Shown: piece by piece, positions 38,901 through 45,011 of the stretch
Numbering within the stretch: the first letter of the stretch is position 1
Layout: every line of letters begins with the position of its first letter
Assembly: GCA_026416815.1 (NCBI GenBank)
Contig: JAOAEJ010000071.1
Location: 19,870 to 83,869 of the forward strand
Direction of reading: 5' to 3'
Origin: Clostridia bacterium
GTDB taxonomy: Bacteria > Bacillota > Clostridia > Acetivibrionales > DSM-2933
Length of the DNA: 64,000 nt
Translations under genes and position numbers: made by a program
Notes under the pieces: generated by a model
What the model was told of the DNA's origin: nothing
Databases searched by the model: none
The model's input: the letters and a program-made list of their open reading frames with translations, nothing else

Positions 38901-41633
38901 TACTTCAGTAGCTGAACTCATAGTGTTGCCATAGTCATCTACAGATGTCACAGTGTTACTTGGCTCGGATATGTTACCTGCTGCGTCAAACGCTTTTACA
39001 GTGTAACTTAAGGAAGCCCCATCGCCTGCAGTAGCATCTGTATATGTAACATCTGTCGTGGTGCCTATTTTAACACCATCACGGTATATCTCATACCCTG
39101 CTACCCCCACATTATCGGAAGAAGCATTCCATCTAAGGGTAACGGATGTAGAGCTTCTTGACTGGATATACAAAACAGACGGTGCAGTAGGTGCCTCAGT
39201 GTCAGCCAGAGTTGTCACAGCTAACGCCGTGCTTGGCTCTGAATAATTGCTTCCGCTATCCCTTGCTACAACAGTATATATATAGGAAGTATTAGATACC
39301 AACCCGATGTCGGTATAGCTTAATTGGGTCGTTTCTCCGATCCTTGTACCATCCCTATATACTTCGTAAGCTACAACTGCTGCATTATCAGTGGAAGCTT
39401 CCCATGTAAGGAGTACACTGTTTGTTGTCACTTGCTCCGCCGATACATTTAAGGGTGCTGTAGGAGCCATAATATCGTTAACCACCGAATTACTGGCCTC
39501 CGATACGTTACCTGCCTGGTCATATGCCTTTACGGTGTAAGTATAGGTAGTATCTGCCTGAACTTCGTAATCGGTATAGGTTGTTTCTGCTGTCTCTCCT
39601 ATCTTTATACCATCACGGTATATCTCGTACCCTGCTACTGCCACGTTGTCTTCCGAACCTATCCATGACAGGGTAACGGAAACCGGTGTAGAATTGGCAG
39701 TAAGGTCGTAAGGTGTTGTAGGAGCTATAGTATCTGTATCTGTAGTCACATCCACCGCGCTGCTTTGGCCCGAGTAATTACCCGAACGGTCAACTGCTTC
39801 TACTGTATAGGTATATGTAGTATTTGGAGCAAGATTTGTATCGGTAAATTCAGTACCATAAACAACATCCACTCCTTCTACTCCCTGTATCAACTCCCCA
39901 TTCCTATAAACCCTATAGCCTGCTACCTGGTCGTTGTCAGTAGCTGCTGTCCAACTTAAAGTCACACTTGTATAATCCTTATATACCACTGTCAATCCTT
40001 CAGGAACAGTAGGTGCCTCGGTATCGGGAGAAATTACTTTTACTGCATATGCACCTACTCCTGAGCTATAATGGCTGACTCGTATATAATAAGTCTGATT
40101 TGCTTCAAGAGTCATGTTTATATAGAAGTTACCGCCTTCACCTTCGTCATCATTCGAGGCTATTTCATTTCCGGTGCTGTCATACAGGCGTCCGTATGAA
40201 TCTATCTCGCCTGTGCTGCGTATCACATATGCGCCTGTATGAGGTACGGTGAAAGTAAAGAAGTCTGCGTCAAACGCATAGTTAATTACTCCAGGCACTT
40301 CACTGTCAATCTCTATAGGTGTAGCTGACTCTGTTATATTGCCATGGTCATCCTCCACTCTAACCTCATTGCTCGGCTCTGACAGATTACCTGCATTATC
40401 AACAGCTCTTACTATATATGTATGGGTAAGACCACTCCCCAAATCACTGTCTGTATAGCTGTTTCCATCTGTTTCTCCTATCTTTACTCCATCGCGGTAA
40501 ATCTCATACCCTGCTACTCCCACATTGTCGGAAGAAGCACCCCACATAAGAGTTATAGCTGCTGCATCCCTTGAGTATATGTATAAATCGGTAGGCACAG
40601 TCGGTGCTTGGGCATCGTTAAACAGAGGACTGCTGGCCTCCGATTCGTTACCTGCAGCATCAAATGCCCTAACCGTATAAATGTACGCAGTGTCTGCTGT
40701 CAAGCCTGTATCGGTAAAGCTTGTTTCAGTAGCAGTTCCAACCCTTGAACCGTCACGGTAGACACCATAACCAGCTACTGCCACATTATCGTTAGAAGCA
40801 TTCCAAGCCAATGTAACTGTATCATCGATTCTTGATTCTACCCTTAAATCTGTCGGTGCTGATGGTGCCTGCGTATCCGGCAAAGTCGTCACGCTTACGC
40901 TATTACTTGCAGCAGAAACATTACCGGCTTCGTCTCTGGCTACTACTGTAAAATTGTATGTTGTGTTGGGAACTAATCCTTGAAGAATACAATCTGGACC
41001 TTCCACTGATTCAATTAATGTTTCCTCGCTGTAAACATCATATAGTGCCACAGCTACATTGTCTGTTGAAGGTGTCCATGTCAAAGAGACGGTTGTTTCT
41101 GTTATTTCTCCCACAGTCAGATCTGCAGGTGCTGTTGGAGCTTCAGCATCGTCGATACCAGGTGTTACTGTCGGTTCGGGTGATACTGTTGGTTCCGGTG
41201 TTACCGTTGGCTCTGGTGTTACCGTTGCCTCCGGCGTTGCTGTTGGTTCCGGTATTGCTGTTGGCTCCGGTGTTGCCGTTGGTTCTGGTATTGCTGTTGG
41301 CTCCGGCGTTGCTGTTGGCTCCGGTGTTGCCGTTGGCTCCGGCGCTGCCGTTGGCTCCGGTGTTGCCGTTGGCTCCGGTGTTGCCGTTGGCTCCGGTGTT
41401 GCCGTTGGCTCCGGCGTTGCCGTTGGCTCCGGCGCTGCCGTTGGCTCCGGTGTTGCCGTTGGCTCCGGTGTAGTAGTTACATTACCTACTGTTGTCGAAG
41501 TCACAGCCGATGTTTCTTGACCTCCAGTGTATGTTTGCATTTCACTTGCAGCTGCAAATCCCGGAAAGACTATCATTTGGCATATTATAGCCAGCAGCAG
41601 GACATACACTATTTTTCTACTTTGCTTTTGCAC
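26919..41633 (-). CDS. Giant secreted Fn3/PPC/CARDB/RHS protein (4904 residues)
   Basis: Start is GTG at 41633 behind GGGGAGGT. Order by residue: signal peptide (1-29); Pro-Glu-Thr-rich spacer of TPEPTA repeats (about 52-160); sixteen Fn3 with two PPC domains interspersed (about 162-1800); seven CARDB domains (about 1808-2690, 'WYDSVYIS'-type motifs); a PPC/IPT-like stretch; RHS entry (about 3080); YD repeats (about 3195-3860); RHS core ('NYMRARYYNPTEGRFTTIDP'); a 'DPNDIIGPNGYGDARW' module; Big_1/invasin-like Ig (about 4275-4365); PKD ('YTWNFGDGQTAIG'); and five Fn3. The RHS core therefore sits about 1000 residues before the C-terminus, which is not the normal RHS toxin layout. No enzyme, sortase or SLH signal is visible. 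A protein of about 500 kDa could span or extend from the cell wall; adhesion is a guess. Confidence 0.92.
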   Translation of the reverse strand: MQKQSRKIVYVLLLAIICQMIVFPGFAAASEMQTYTGGQETSAVTSTTVGNVTTTPEPTATPEPTAAPEPTATPEPTATPEPTATPEPTATPEPTAAPEPTATPEPTATPEPTAIPEPTATPEPTAIPEPTATPEATVTPEPTVTPEPTVSPEPTVTPGIDDAEAPTAPADLTVGEITETTVSLTWTPSTDNVAVALYDVYSEETLIESVEGPDCILQGLVPNTTYNFTVVARDEAGNVSAASNSVSVTTLPDTQAPSAPTDLRVESRIDDTVTLAWNASNDNVAVAGYGVYRDGSRVGTATETSFTDTGLTADTAYIYTVRAFDAAGNESEASSPLFNDAQAPTVPTDLYIYSRDAAAITLMWGASSDNVGVAGYEIYRDGVKIGETDGNSYTDSDLGSGLTHTYIVRAVDNAGNLSEPSNEVRVEDDHGNITESATPIEIDSEVPGVINYAFDADFFTFTVPHTGAYVIRSTGEIDSYGRLYDSTGNEIASNDDEGEGGNFYINMTLEANQTYYIRVSHYSSGVGAYAVKVISPDTEAPTVPEGLTVVYKDYTSVTLSWTAATDNDQVAGYRVYRNGELIQGVEGVDVVYGTEFTDTNLAPNTTYTYTVEAVDRSGNYSGQSSAVDVTTDTDTIAPTTPYDLTANSTPVSVTLSWIGSEDNVAVAGYEIYRDGIKIGETAETTYTDYEVQADTTYTYTVKAYDQAGNVSEASNSVVNDIMAPTAPLNVSAEQVTTNSVLLTWEASTDNAAVVAYEVYRDGTRIGETTQLSYTDIGLVSNTSYIYTVVARDSGSNYSEPSTALAVTTLADTEAPTAPSVLYIQSRSSTSVTLRWNASSDNVGVAGYEIYRDGVKIGTTTDVTYTDATAGDGASLSYTVKAFDAAGNISEPSNTVTSVDDYGNTMSSATEVQLGSTTSGTVNYVYDWDFFKFTTVVGGTYVVESTGYTDVYVHVYDSTGRQIGSDDDSGPGYNFYVSLNLSAGQTYYVKVRHWSSGTGPYGMRVGLIDSQPPTAPGDLALSSKTLTTATLTWTASTDDGGISAYVIYRNGTQVGYVSETTFTDTGLIPGTTYTYTVKSRDWTGNLSQDSSALSVTIDPDTEAPTAPNNLYLYSKSGTAVGIGWTPSTDNAAVAGYEIYRDGVKIGTSTSSYYYDSGLTPGIHTYTVKAYDVAGLFSSESSPITYDNESPSIPTGVAVSSTTVTTVTITWEAATDNVGVTGYQIYYNGGSYAGSTTEASFTHYGLAPNTTYKYTVKAYDANGNISGASSEVSATTPNDITPPTAPYYLHIYSRNNTTVSISWYSSSDDHRVAGYTIYRNGDNIGTTTQTWYTDANLEPGTYTYYVKAYDVSGNISTESNSVSYDNQPPTAPANVTAQAESVTSVALSWTASEDNTGVAGYEIYRDGAHIANTGNTSYTDRWLTPNTTYKYVVKAYDASGNASTASSEVEVTTLIDTEAPTVPSYMYIYSRTGTSVSFSWYGSSDNVRVAGYAVYRDGVEITRTTDTHYTDSNVEPGKYTYTVKAYDAAGNMSGESNSILYDNQAPTVPTGLNTKETTVTSVVLEWTASEDNAAVAGYEVYRDGTKITATSGTTYTDRGLAPDTSYVYTLKAYDSAANISDFSSELSVKTSADIEPPVAPTYVHISSKTENAVTIAWAAAADNVATTLYEIYRDGVKVGTVENTTYTDTDLVPGAYAYTVKALDAAGNVSAASSSVVYDNQLPTAPTGLALSTKTNSTVSLIWREATDNVGITGYEIYRNGEKVGARSTTAFTDTGLTPGTIYEYTVKAYDAAGNLSVASSAVSVQTDYLPDLEVTSINAPATAFSGQTIQISWVVKNSGLKATTAARWYDSVYISASSEFNRDTAIRLVDGTNSSYLAEGESYREEVSFNLPKDIAGAYYVFVVADAYNYMLEANESNNVGVGTAMNVTASPNADLKVVNVTNPSSAFSGSQIKVRWNVENDGNGTTDVSSWVDRVYLSNDDVLSLNSDTYLGEIRHTGKLLVDGSYTAESNVTIPNAIHGNYHIFVVTDIYNEVFERVGEVNNTLSAPISITLSPSADLEVTDLAIRGEAVSGKNINVTWTATNNGAGSTFEGYWEDTVYLSASADSVEGATVLGRFGRWGNMEAGTDYTISKDLTLPNGISGTYYIHVYTDSSSRVFEFNADDNNTAVSSSINVVLANSPDLAVTEVSTTATDVKAGDTIQVRWTVANNAENASAQGMWYDNVYISSSSTWNGSGIYLGSFARANEIGAGQSYTQTRNVVLPWYVTPGSYYVHVITDANNNIYEHNAEGNNSKSAESATVTVIPQEFADLSIASVLTSEEGFSGKDLTVTWDVYNTSATATGATSWTDTIYLSADNILDWNDVRIGSAVHSGRLDVGGSYTANSQVKIPEGLEGEYYIFVRADSENRNGDRTTENNVMSTAAINITLSPSPNLQAVSIGAPAEAFAGQPVDITWVVKNEGEGETAGSWFDTIYLSADNVVDYGDIQLGSIERREAVTPGTTYTGTAKITIPQGTTGVYYIIVKTDSRNGVYEHNGENNNTAASTVSVTLPPPADIIAHTISMPTNAIPGQSIDVTWYIQNNGRAPAVGELVDGVYISADTVWDINDVLIGNLRHSINLAANETEEQEILTTLPERSVLASLTNNMPGVTPGNYYIIVRTDVYNQIRETNDRNNTTASAATIQTDVETLNLGSALNGTLESGKGRLYKVNVAAGKTLMVRLDSNSATAANELYISYGQAPTRVMFDYGFTSAFAPDQEVIVPSTKGGTYYVLAYSAVNTGAVQEYTIEASLQTFGVRSISPTKGGQGGKVTIRLNGAFLSPNVTATLQNDTASINASKMYWFKSSEVYATFDLKEAAIGSYDVVVRDGDRTATLAGGFNVVKGTAGNVDLRLNVPGALRPGQQGVLTLDYINNGDTDAVMPIFKIQADNAKLKLPYQAAFEDNYVYVAGINNEGPAGIIAPGASGRITVMFQPVINSGTINFNVYRLLPNSNSMNWDSIKEGARPEGVPVEVWNAVWNNFIGSVGSTQAEFLGRIADNATHLSVTGRYTYELDELLGVEFAHANNFLSVPILEKAVDTAVKAPGLSLEFTRVFPGWLDKKYVTGSLGGGWTHIGETRAFTDSSGNVTIHSMGIERHFYVKADGTYVGETGEKATLTRNLGAYVLMEKDRTIYTFHSDGRLNYIEDTNSNRITAVYSSSRLTGLTHSNGSSLAIEYNSQGRINQVRDSQGRVSTYSYDSTGEKLLSVTTPKGTTAYTYSAGRSIESIAYPGGKHLYFAYDGKGRLSRQWSDGGSEPITYTYDEAGGVTLTNALGDSLKVVFDEYRQASAIQDALGNVTRLKHDSSMNLVSVQGQNGSEYLYGYDAMGNVTNMTYPQGHSISLRYDTVFNKVDMLRDGKGAQTYFSYDSVGNLTGIHYADSSAENFEYDSAGNVTKVTNRRGGSVQFEYNAAGQITRKVYPGGRTAVFNYDSRGNVTSIVDSVQGTTTMQYNTRDLMTSIQYPNKRSLAFEYNAAGQRTRITSGDGYVQNYSYNRQGKLESLRDGKGNLLARYEYDAAGHLIKELKGNGTYTTYGYDKNEQLESLINYAPGGAVQSRFDYTYDENGNCTSMATLAGTTIYEYDSAGQLIRETNPAGQSVTYKYDANGNRITVGENDSTTSYTANALNEYTGIGGATYTYDLDGNVTSMTDSKGKTTYEYDVENRLIRVVAPTKEVWEYTYDALGNRISSKYNGVVTNYLNDPMGMVNVVAEYEQSGIARAYYANGIGLVSRIDPKGMDGYYAFDATGNTRQVTDETGKVANSYDYTAFGVSLQASEALANPFKYVGRYGVMQEKNGLNYMRARYYNPTEGRFTTIDPARDSYVNLYSYVDNSPILYIDPTGLGPWGDFGKGLKDRREALEDMADGDITQEEFDRYSDANNRISDSANDIVANEAGKNSSSIANPSKSTGVSLGFLWHWGKNIYDLMDGGGLLDEDKPDDSGSTGVIASRDPNDIIGPNGYGDARWVSDNNVLNYTIRFENDEHLATAPAQKVTIEEVLDSDLNIRSFRLGAFGFGGRTYEVPANRSFYQTRIDLVSELGIYVDVMAGIDLVNRKAFWTFQSIDPETGAPTTDATKGFLPPDVIEGQGQGFVTYSIKPTAGIATGSVIDAKASIVFDTNETIDTPPIFNTVDSGEPSSAVNALAEITESDEVVITWTTSEQDGGAGVKSVDLYVSEDGAPFEIIKSGITESATVFNGRSGHSYRFFTVAEDYAGNREAVNEEFDAHTTFRIPGVPSVVDMVSSNTTVQADGTSAVTVTATVKDALGNPVAGKTVELSTTLGTLSTATAITNESGVVEVTLTSGMVTGTAKVAAKLGDNLTGIINVEVVDVPVQGLTITNEATTIFGDAATFTTAISAGTNVTYTWNFGDGQTAIGSEVQHIYTAEGTYAVVVTAENSRGAVTATTTVTVRAAGDIQAPTAPMNLTAAAVTETTVRLTWEASTDNVGVTGYEIYRDGVKVKAESSTASTIGSLIPGTTYTFMVKAFDAAGNLSDESSTITVTTPGDTVAPTVPAGLTMTEATDSSITLVWTASTDNLGVKGYEIYRDGVKIGTTTSATCTITRLPVNTTYRFKVTAYDRAGNVSAASSEITAATLQDNHAPSAPANLSSPAVTETTVRLTWSASTDNVGVTGYEIYRDGVKVKLEGTTAGTIGGLIPGRTYTFMVKAFDAIGNVSAESDVITVTTLADTQAPVVPAGLTASSVTETSAILTWTASTDNVGTTGYQIYRDGVRIATTNKTTFTATRLAPGRAYVFTVKAYDLAGNVSEASSEVSVTTLADTQAPTAPTNLTASAVTATSVTLTWTASTDNAGVSGYVVYRDGVKVATISGTTYTVNGLTAGRTYTFTVKAYDVVSTLSGDSNRVTVTTN
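41154..41478 (-). repeat. 18-bp coding minisatellite (PTATPE spacer)
   Basis: Tandem imperfect 18-bp units encode P-T-A-T-P-E and variants (A/I/V/S substitutions) in the N-terminal spacer of the 4904-residue protein. Pro/Thr/Glu spacers of this kind keep surface domains extended and are often O-glycosylated. Copy number is likely to vary by slippage. Confidence 0.9.
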
Positions 41634-41773
41634 TTTTCTACCTCCCCTTTTTAAATGTTTTTCTTGCAGTTTCCTTGCATAAACCTGTACTAACCCTCCC
41701 CTTCCCTATTGTCTGGTGCTTTTTTAACATCACGGATTTTTTAGTCATCCTTGTATATTAAAAAATGCACATT

Positions 41774-41897
41774 TATATAAATTGCAAAAAAGAATCTACA
41801 ACGAAGTTCTCCCTAAATCTTTTTTGCAATTTATTACCTTAAGTTATATTGCGATAATCAAATTTTTCCTTGTAATATCATTATCGCAATTTATATA
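41774..41897 (+). mobile_element. 124-bp MITE-like element, copy B (intact)
   Basis: The element begins TATATAAATTGC and ends GCAATTTATATA (12-bp terminal inverted repeats). Inside are two hairpins: GCAAAAAAGA...TCTTTTTTGC and TTGCGATAAT...ATTATCGCAA. It has exactly the same length as copies C and D. It lies upstream of the 4904-residue gene. There is no ORF, so it would be non-autonomous. Confidence 0.88.
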
Positions 41898-42204
41898 CAT
41901 TGGTGTGTCTTGCTGCTAGAAACGAATTCTATCACAAACCACTAGGTTGATTTATATAAAACTCTACTCCCCTGGACATTAAGACCAAAGATAGTTGAGA
42001 GCTTTATTCAGATTCCTTTATGTAATTCTTATCTTCAGCTAATTACATTCAGTAAGAAATTTCTGTGAACTTACTCTTAATAAATGCACAATCGCTTGCG
42101 CAATTATCAAAGCGGAGTGATTTAAGATACTCTCCTAACGCTGTCTATGTACCGTTAAAAAAGTGAATATTAAAAAGTTTTAGTTCTATAACTTTTGACC
42201 TATA

Positions 42205-42302
42205 GATAGTTTACTGTAAAAGTGATTTTATCCGGTTAGGCAAATCGCACTTACCACAGCTCATTGCCTAACGGTCAATCACTAAGTTTACAGTAAACTA
42301 TC
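42205..42302. mobile_element. Nested palindromic element of about 98 bp
   Basis: GATAGTTTACTGTAAA (42205-42220) is the exact complement of 42287-42302. Inside, AGTGAT pairs with ATCACT (42278-42283), and GTTAGGCAA (42235-42243) with TTGCCTAAC (42264-42272). The element would fold into one long imperfect hairpin. A related minimal palindrome lies at 5490-5520. It is MITE-like and has no ORF. The rest of 41634-42465 holds nothing recognisable besides copy B. Confidence 0.75.
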
Positions 42303-42465
42303 TTTAAACAGGTGCATATATGTCTTGATTTTTGTCAATGTTTTATACTGCATACATAATTTTACTTTATATCTAACATTATAATATTATACATATAGAT
42401 ATACACTTTTACAACTTATTGATATGAGTTTTATGGAAGATTTTTTTCGACATTAGGCTAAAATT

Positions 42466-42503
42466 AAGGGTATTCTGTTGTGCTGGCACAACAGAATACC
42501 CTT
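42466..42503 (-). terminator. Terminator of the lysis cassette
   Basis: Two perfect 18-base arms (42466-42483 and 42486-42503) with a 2-base loop form a very strong hairpin. On the minus strand it is followed by AATTTTAG. It lies 17 bases past the last stop of the cassette. Confidence 0.85.
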
Positions 42504-42519
42504 ACCTGCAGGAATTGAA

Positions 42520-42918
42520 TTAAGACTTTTTATTATTCTCCTCTATATACATATAGTACTGAATTCTACTGTTGATAAACTCATCCATATTATCTATATA
42601 AGGATAAATTGACTTTAAAGAGCTGTTCTTCATCATCTTGAGTATTTTATCCCTTGTTTCCACAAAGGCCTCTTCCTTCTCTGCCTGGTAGTAATCAGCT
42701 TCCGCTTTTAGTTTATCTATAAGGTTTTGATTCACAGATATTACACTTAACTTTATAGCGTCATCAAGCAATCGTATAAGTCGCCTTACCTTGTCGTGGG
42801 AATCAATTGCATTCATTCTTTCGATATTGGCTTTTATAAGCTTAATCAAGTAAAACACCAGTACAAGCCCACAAATCAAGCCTACTATCGTACTAATCAT
42901 AAATATAAGGCTATCCAT
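42520..42918 (-). CDS. LLH-holin-like small membrane protein (132 residues)
   Basis: One TM helix (about 4-27) is followed by a charged helical tail. The tail carries 'SVNQNLIDKLKAEADYYQAEKEEAF' -type spacing and ends in 'MDEFINSRI', which lines up with 'AVNQIYVDSLKK', 'YERRVAFDMARNKVLNII' and 'LDEWIDNLIE' in the LLH holin two genes upstream. It is therefore likely a divergent second member of that family or an accessory lysis or regulatory protein. Its ATG overlaps the endolysin stop by 8 bases, so translation is coupled. Confidence 0.75.
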   Translation of the reverse strand: MDSLIFMISTIVGLICGLVLVFYLIKLIKANIERMNAIDSHDKVRRLIRLLDDAIKLSVISVNQNLIDKLKAEADYYQAEKEEAFVETRDKILKMMKNSSLKSIYPYIDNMDEFINSRIQYYMYIEENNKKS

Positions 42919-44131
42919 CTTTCATAAGCTCCTTTCTCAGTTTGTTAATCATACATATAACCATTCCCTCAGTAGCATAATCATCCAGGGTATCGGTATG
43001 ATCAGAGTTTAAGAAGCCGCTGTTCAAGAGTTCATCATTGCAGGCTTTAGCCCAATGCACCGGCGGTTCGCCTGTATCGGGGTATTTGCCGGATACCATT
43101 TCCTGCAGTGCGACTATGCTCTCGCCGTAGCCAACACCGGGAACTGCCCATTTACCGTTTAAGTCCTCCCAGTTGCGAGCGCTCCCTCTTTGCACCAGAT
43201 TAAACCGTGTATCGTATAATACTGTCCCTTGTGGCAAAGGGCTTGTAGAAGCATATGCATAAAGGTGCTGTATATGTGCTTCCACACCCACTTCAACCGA
43301 AGGAAAGCTTTCTCCGGAATTTGTACCTCCGGTAGCCCCAAGCCCGGCAAAATTGTTTTGCTCCGGCTTCACTACTCCGGTAAATTTCAGCCAGTTGGTT
43401 TCATGCATAGCCTGGAAGAATGCAATATCTGCTTTCACACCGTAATCCCTTGCGATATCGTAATACAAGTCTACAATTGATGTATTGGCCTTAGGGTTTA
43501 TATCTTTTAATGCAGCTTTCAATTGATTAGGCTTTAGTATGGAATTCCCCATTATAGGTGTCTTTGGTTTTTTATCTGAAGGGATATATTTTTTTACTCC
43601 CAATGCTACAGCATTGGTAAGCCTATCCCTCCATGTCGGATTCGTAAGTATTTTAAAATCTTCTGAGTTATCCAGAAAGCCGAATTCTACTATAATGGTT
43701 TCTACCTGAGGATATGTAAGCCTTATGATGAAATAGTAATCGCTGTCAGGTGTTTGTGGATTTGTGCTTCGTCTGCTGAAAGTCCTCCTGACGGGAAACC
43801 CGGTTTTTTTCACTTCATCGGCAATATACCGTGCCAGATTACCGTTTGAGTGTATACTATGGATTACTTCAAACCCCCTTGCACTTCCATTAAAAGAGTT
43901 ATTATGGCACGAAATACAAAGAGCTGCACCGGACTTTTTTATAATATCCGTTAACCTAGTTGAATCATATTGGTTATCATTGATCAGTGATCGGTCCACC
44001 TCTATACCTAGCCCTTGAAGTTTTTTTGCCAATAAGTCAGCAAAGATAAGGTTTAAATCCTTCTCCTTCATCCCAAATGCAACTGCACCAGTTTCAGTAC
44101 CCCCATGTCCAGCATCGATAATTATCTTCAT
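42911..44131 (-). CDS. Bifunctional endolysin: N-acetylmuramoyl-L-alanine amidase plus glucosaminidase
   Basis: I start at ATG 44131 ('MKIIIDAGHGG'), preceded by GGTTGGTGAT; 406 residues. Residues 1-185 are an Amidase_3 zinc amidase: 'DAGHGG' (first His), 'E' in 'KEKDLN', 'SCHNNS' (second His) and 'IIVEFGFLDN' (catalytic Glu region). Residues 200-345 are a glucosaminidase (GH73-like) domain with 'FFQAMHETNWLKF', 'NNFAGLG' and 'VEAHIQHLYAYAS'. The C-terminal 45 residues ('HWAKACNDELLNSG') resemble the short pseudo-SLH tail seen on clostridial phage endolysins. It cuts both the stem-peptide amide and the glycan strand of peptidoglycan. There is no signal peptide, so it needs the neighbouring holin to reach the wall. 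It sits between two LLH-type membrane genes. Confidence 0.9.
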   Translation of the reverse strand: MKIIIDAGHGGTETGAVAFGMKEKDLNLIFADLLAKKLQGLGIEVDRSLINDNQYDSTRLTDIIKKSGAALCISCHNNSFNGSARGFEVIHSIHSNGNLARYIADEVKKTGFPVRRTFSRRSTNPQTPDSDYYFIIRLTYPQVETIIVEFGFLDNSEDFKILTNPTWRDRLTNAVALGVKKYIPSDKKPKTPIMGNSILKPNQLKAALKDINPKANTSIVDLYYDIARDYGVKADIAFFQAMHETNWLKFTGVVKPEQNNFAGLGATGGTNSGESFPSVEVGVEAHIQHLYAYASTSPLPQGTVLYDTRFNLVQRGSARNWEDLNGKWAVPGVGYGESIVALQEMVSGKYPDTGEPPVHWAKACNDELLNSGFLNSDHTDTLDDYATEGMVICMINKLRKELMKDG

Positions 44132-44175
44132 ATATATCACCAACCTTTATATCAGTTTTTGCTAAGTAAAAGCCC

Positions 44176-44610
44176 TTAAAAAGCCATAGGTGTTGCTTGG
44201 GGCGGCTGCTTTTTACACTGACTGACATGGCACTCTATAAGATTGTCAATCCATTCATCCAGGTCATTATAGGCCTCACGCAAAGCTGTAGCTGCCGTGT
44301 CCCCGATTATATTAAGTACTTTATTCCTTGCCATATCAAAGGCTACTCTTCTTTCATATTCCGATAGACTTCCATTAGTCTTTTTCAAGCTGTCTACGTA
44401 AATTTGGTTAACTGCTGTTACCGCTGTTATTGCTGCATTCTCTGCCATACTTATATATGTTGCAAGCTCCTTGCTTTTTACCTCACTTTCAATTTCACCC
44501 GTCTTTTGCTTGAGCAAAGCTACTACATATGCAGTAACAACGGGAAGCAGAGGTATCAATACAATATTAATTATTATGCTTGTTATATCATTAAGGCTTG
44601 TAGTTCCCAT
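44176..44610 (-). CDS. Phage holin, LLH family
   Basis: The 144-residue protein has an N-terminal TM segment (about 10-33) and a long helical tail with the family pattern 'ENAAITAVTAVNQIYVDSLKK' (first part), 'FDMARNKVLNIIG' and 'LREAYNDLDEWIDNLIE'. LLH holins open the membrane so that leaderless endolysins escape. ATG at 44610 follows AGGAGTGATT. It is the first gene of the three-gene lysis cassette, 44 bases ahead of the endolysin. Standing alone without phage genes, it may serve release of other proteins. Confidence 0.85.
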   Translation of the reverse strand: MGTTSLNDITSIIINIVLIPLLPVVTAYVVALLKQKTGEIESEVKSKELATYISMAENAAITAVTAVNQIYVDSLKKTNGSLSEYERRVAFDMARNKVLNIIGDTAATALREAYNDLDEWIDNLIECHVSQCKKQPPQATPMAF

Positions 44611-44717
44611 ATTTTAATCACTCCTGTTAAATATATTGGCCTATTGTTATTATATGAGCCTGGGTTGAACTGGTGTGCTTTTAAAAGTGCTGTGTTATTC
44701 AACTGGGGATAGTATAG

Positions 44718-44772
44718 TACTACTTTGTTATTTGCCCTTAATTATGGCAAATTCCAAAATAACAAAGTAGTA
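44718..44772. promoter_or_regulatory. Bulged inverted repeat in a divergent promoter region
   Basis: TACTACTTTGTTATTTGCC (44718-44736) pairs with GGCAAAT (44746-44752) and AATAACAAAGTAGTA (44758-44772) with a short bulge. It lies between the minus-strand holin and the plus-strand gene at 45012. It could be an operator, a hairpin or a mobile remnant. Nothing else is seen in 44611-45011. Confidence 0.5.
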
Positions 44773-45011
44773 TTAGGTTTATGACCAGAGTAATTAATTA
44801 AGAACCTCTGCCTGCATAACAAAATGGCTAAACCACATTGTTTATATTATGTAAAATTTTATTACCATAAAACAGTTTTTGTGTAACCTTTTTTGCCTAT
44901 AAAAATATAATAATACTAGAGATTAACACTCGAGGATAAAAGAATGGATTGAGTTACAAAGGCTTTATGTTTATCTATTGTATAGGTATTATGTATCAAG
45001 GAGGTTTAATT

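Noticed and set aside
40958..41520. Plus-strand open frames opposite the TPEP repeats
   Set aside because: Antisense shadows of the 18-bp minisatellite; no ribosome site and low-complexity products.
7198..41633. Regular Fn3 and YD repeats considered as DNA repeat arrays
   Set aside because: The period of about 90 codons and the third-position drift show protein-level domain repeats.
42520..44610. A complete prophage around the lysis cassette
   Set aside because: No terminase, capsid, tail or replication genes are present on either side; bet and the serine recombinase lie 10 kb away, beyond the bacteriocin locus.
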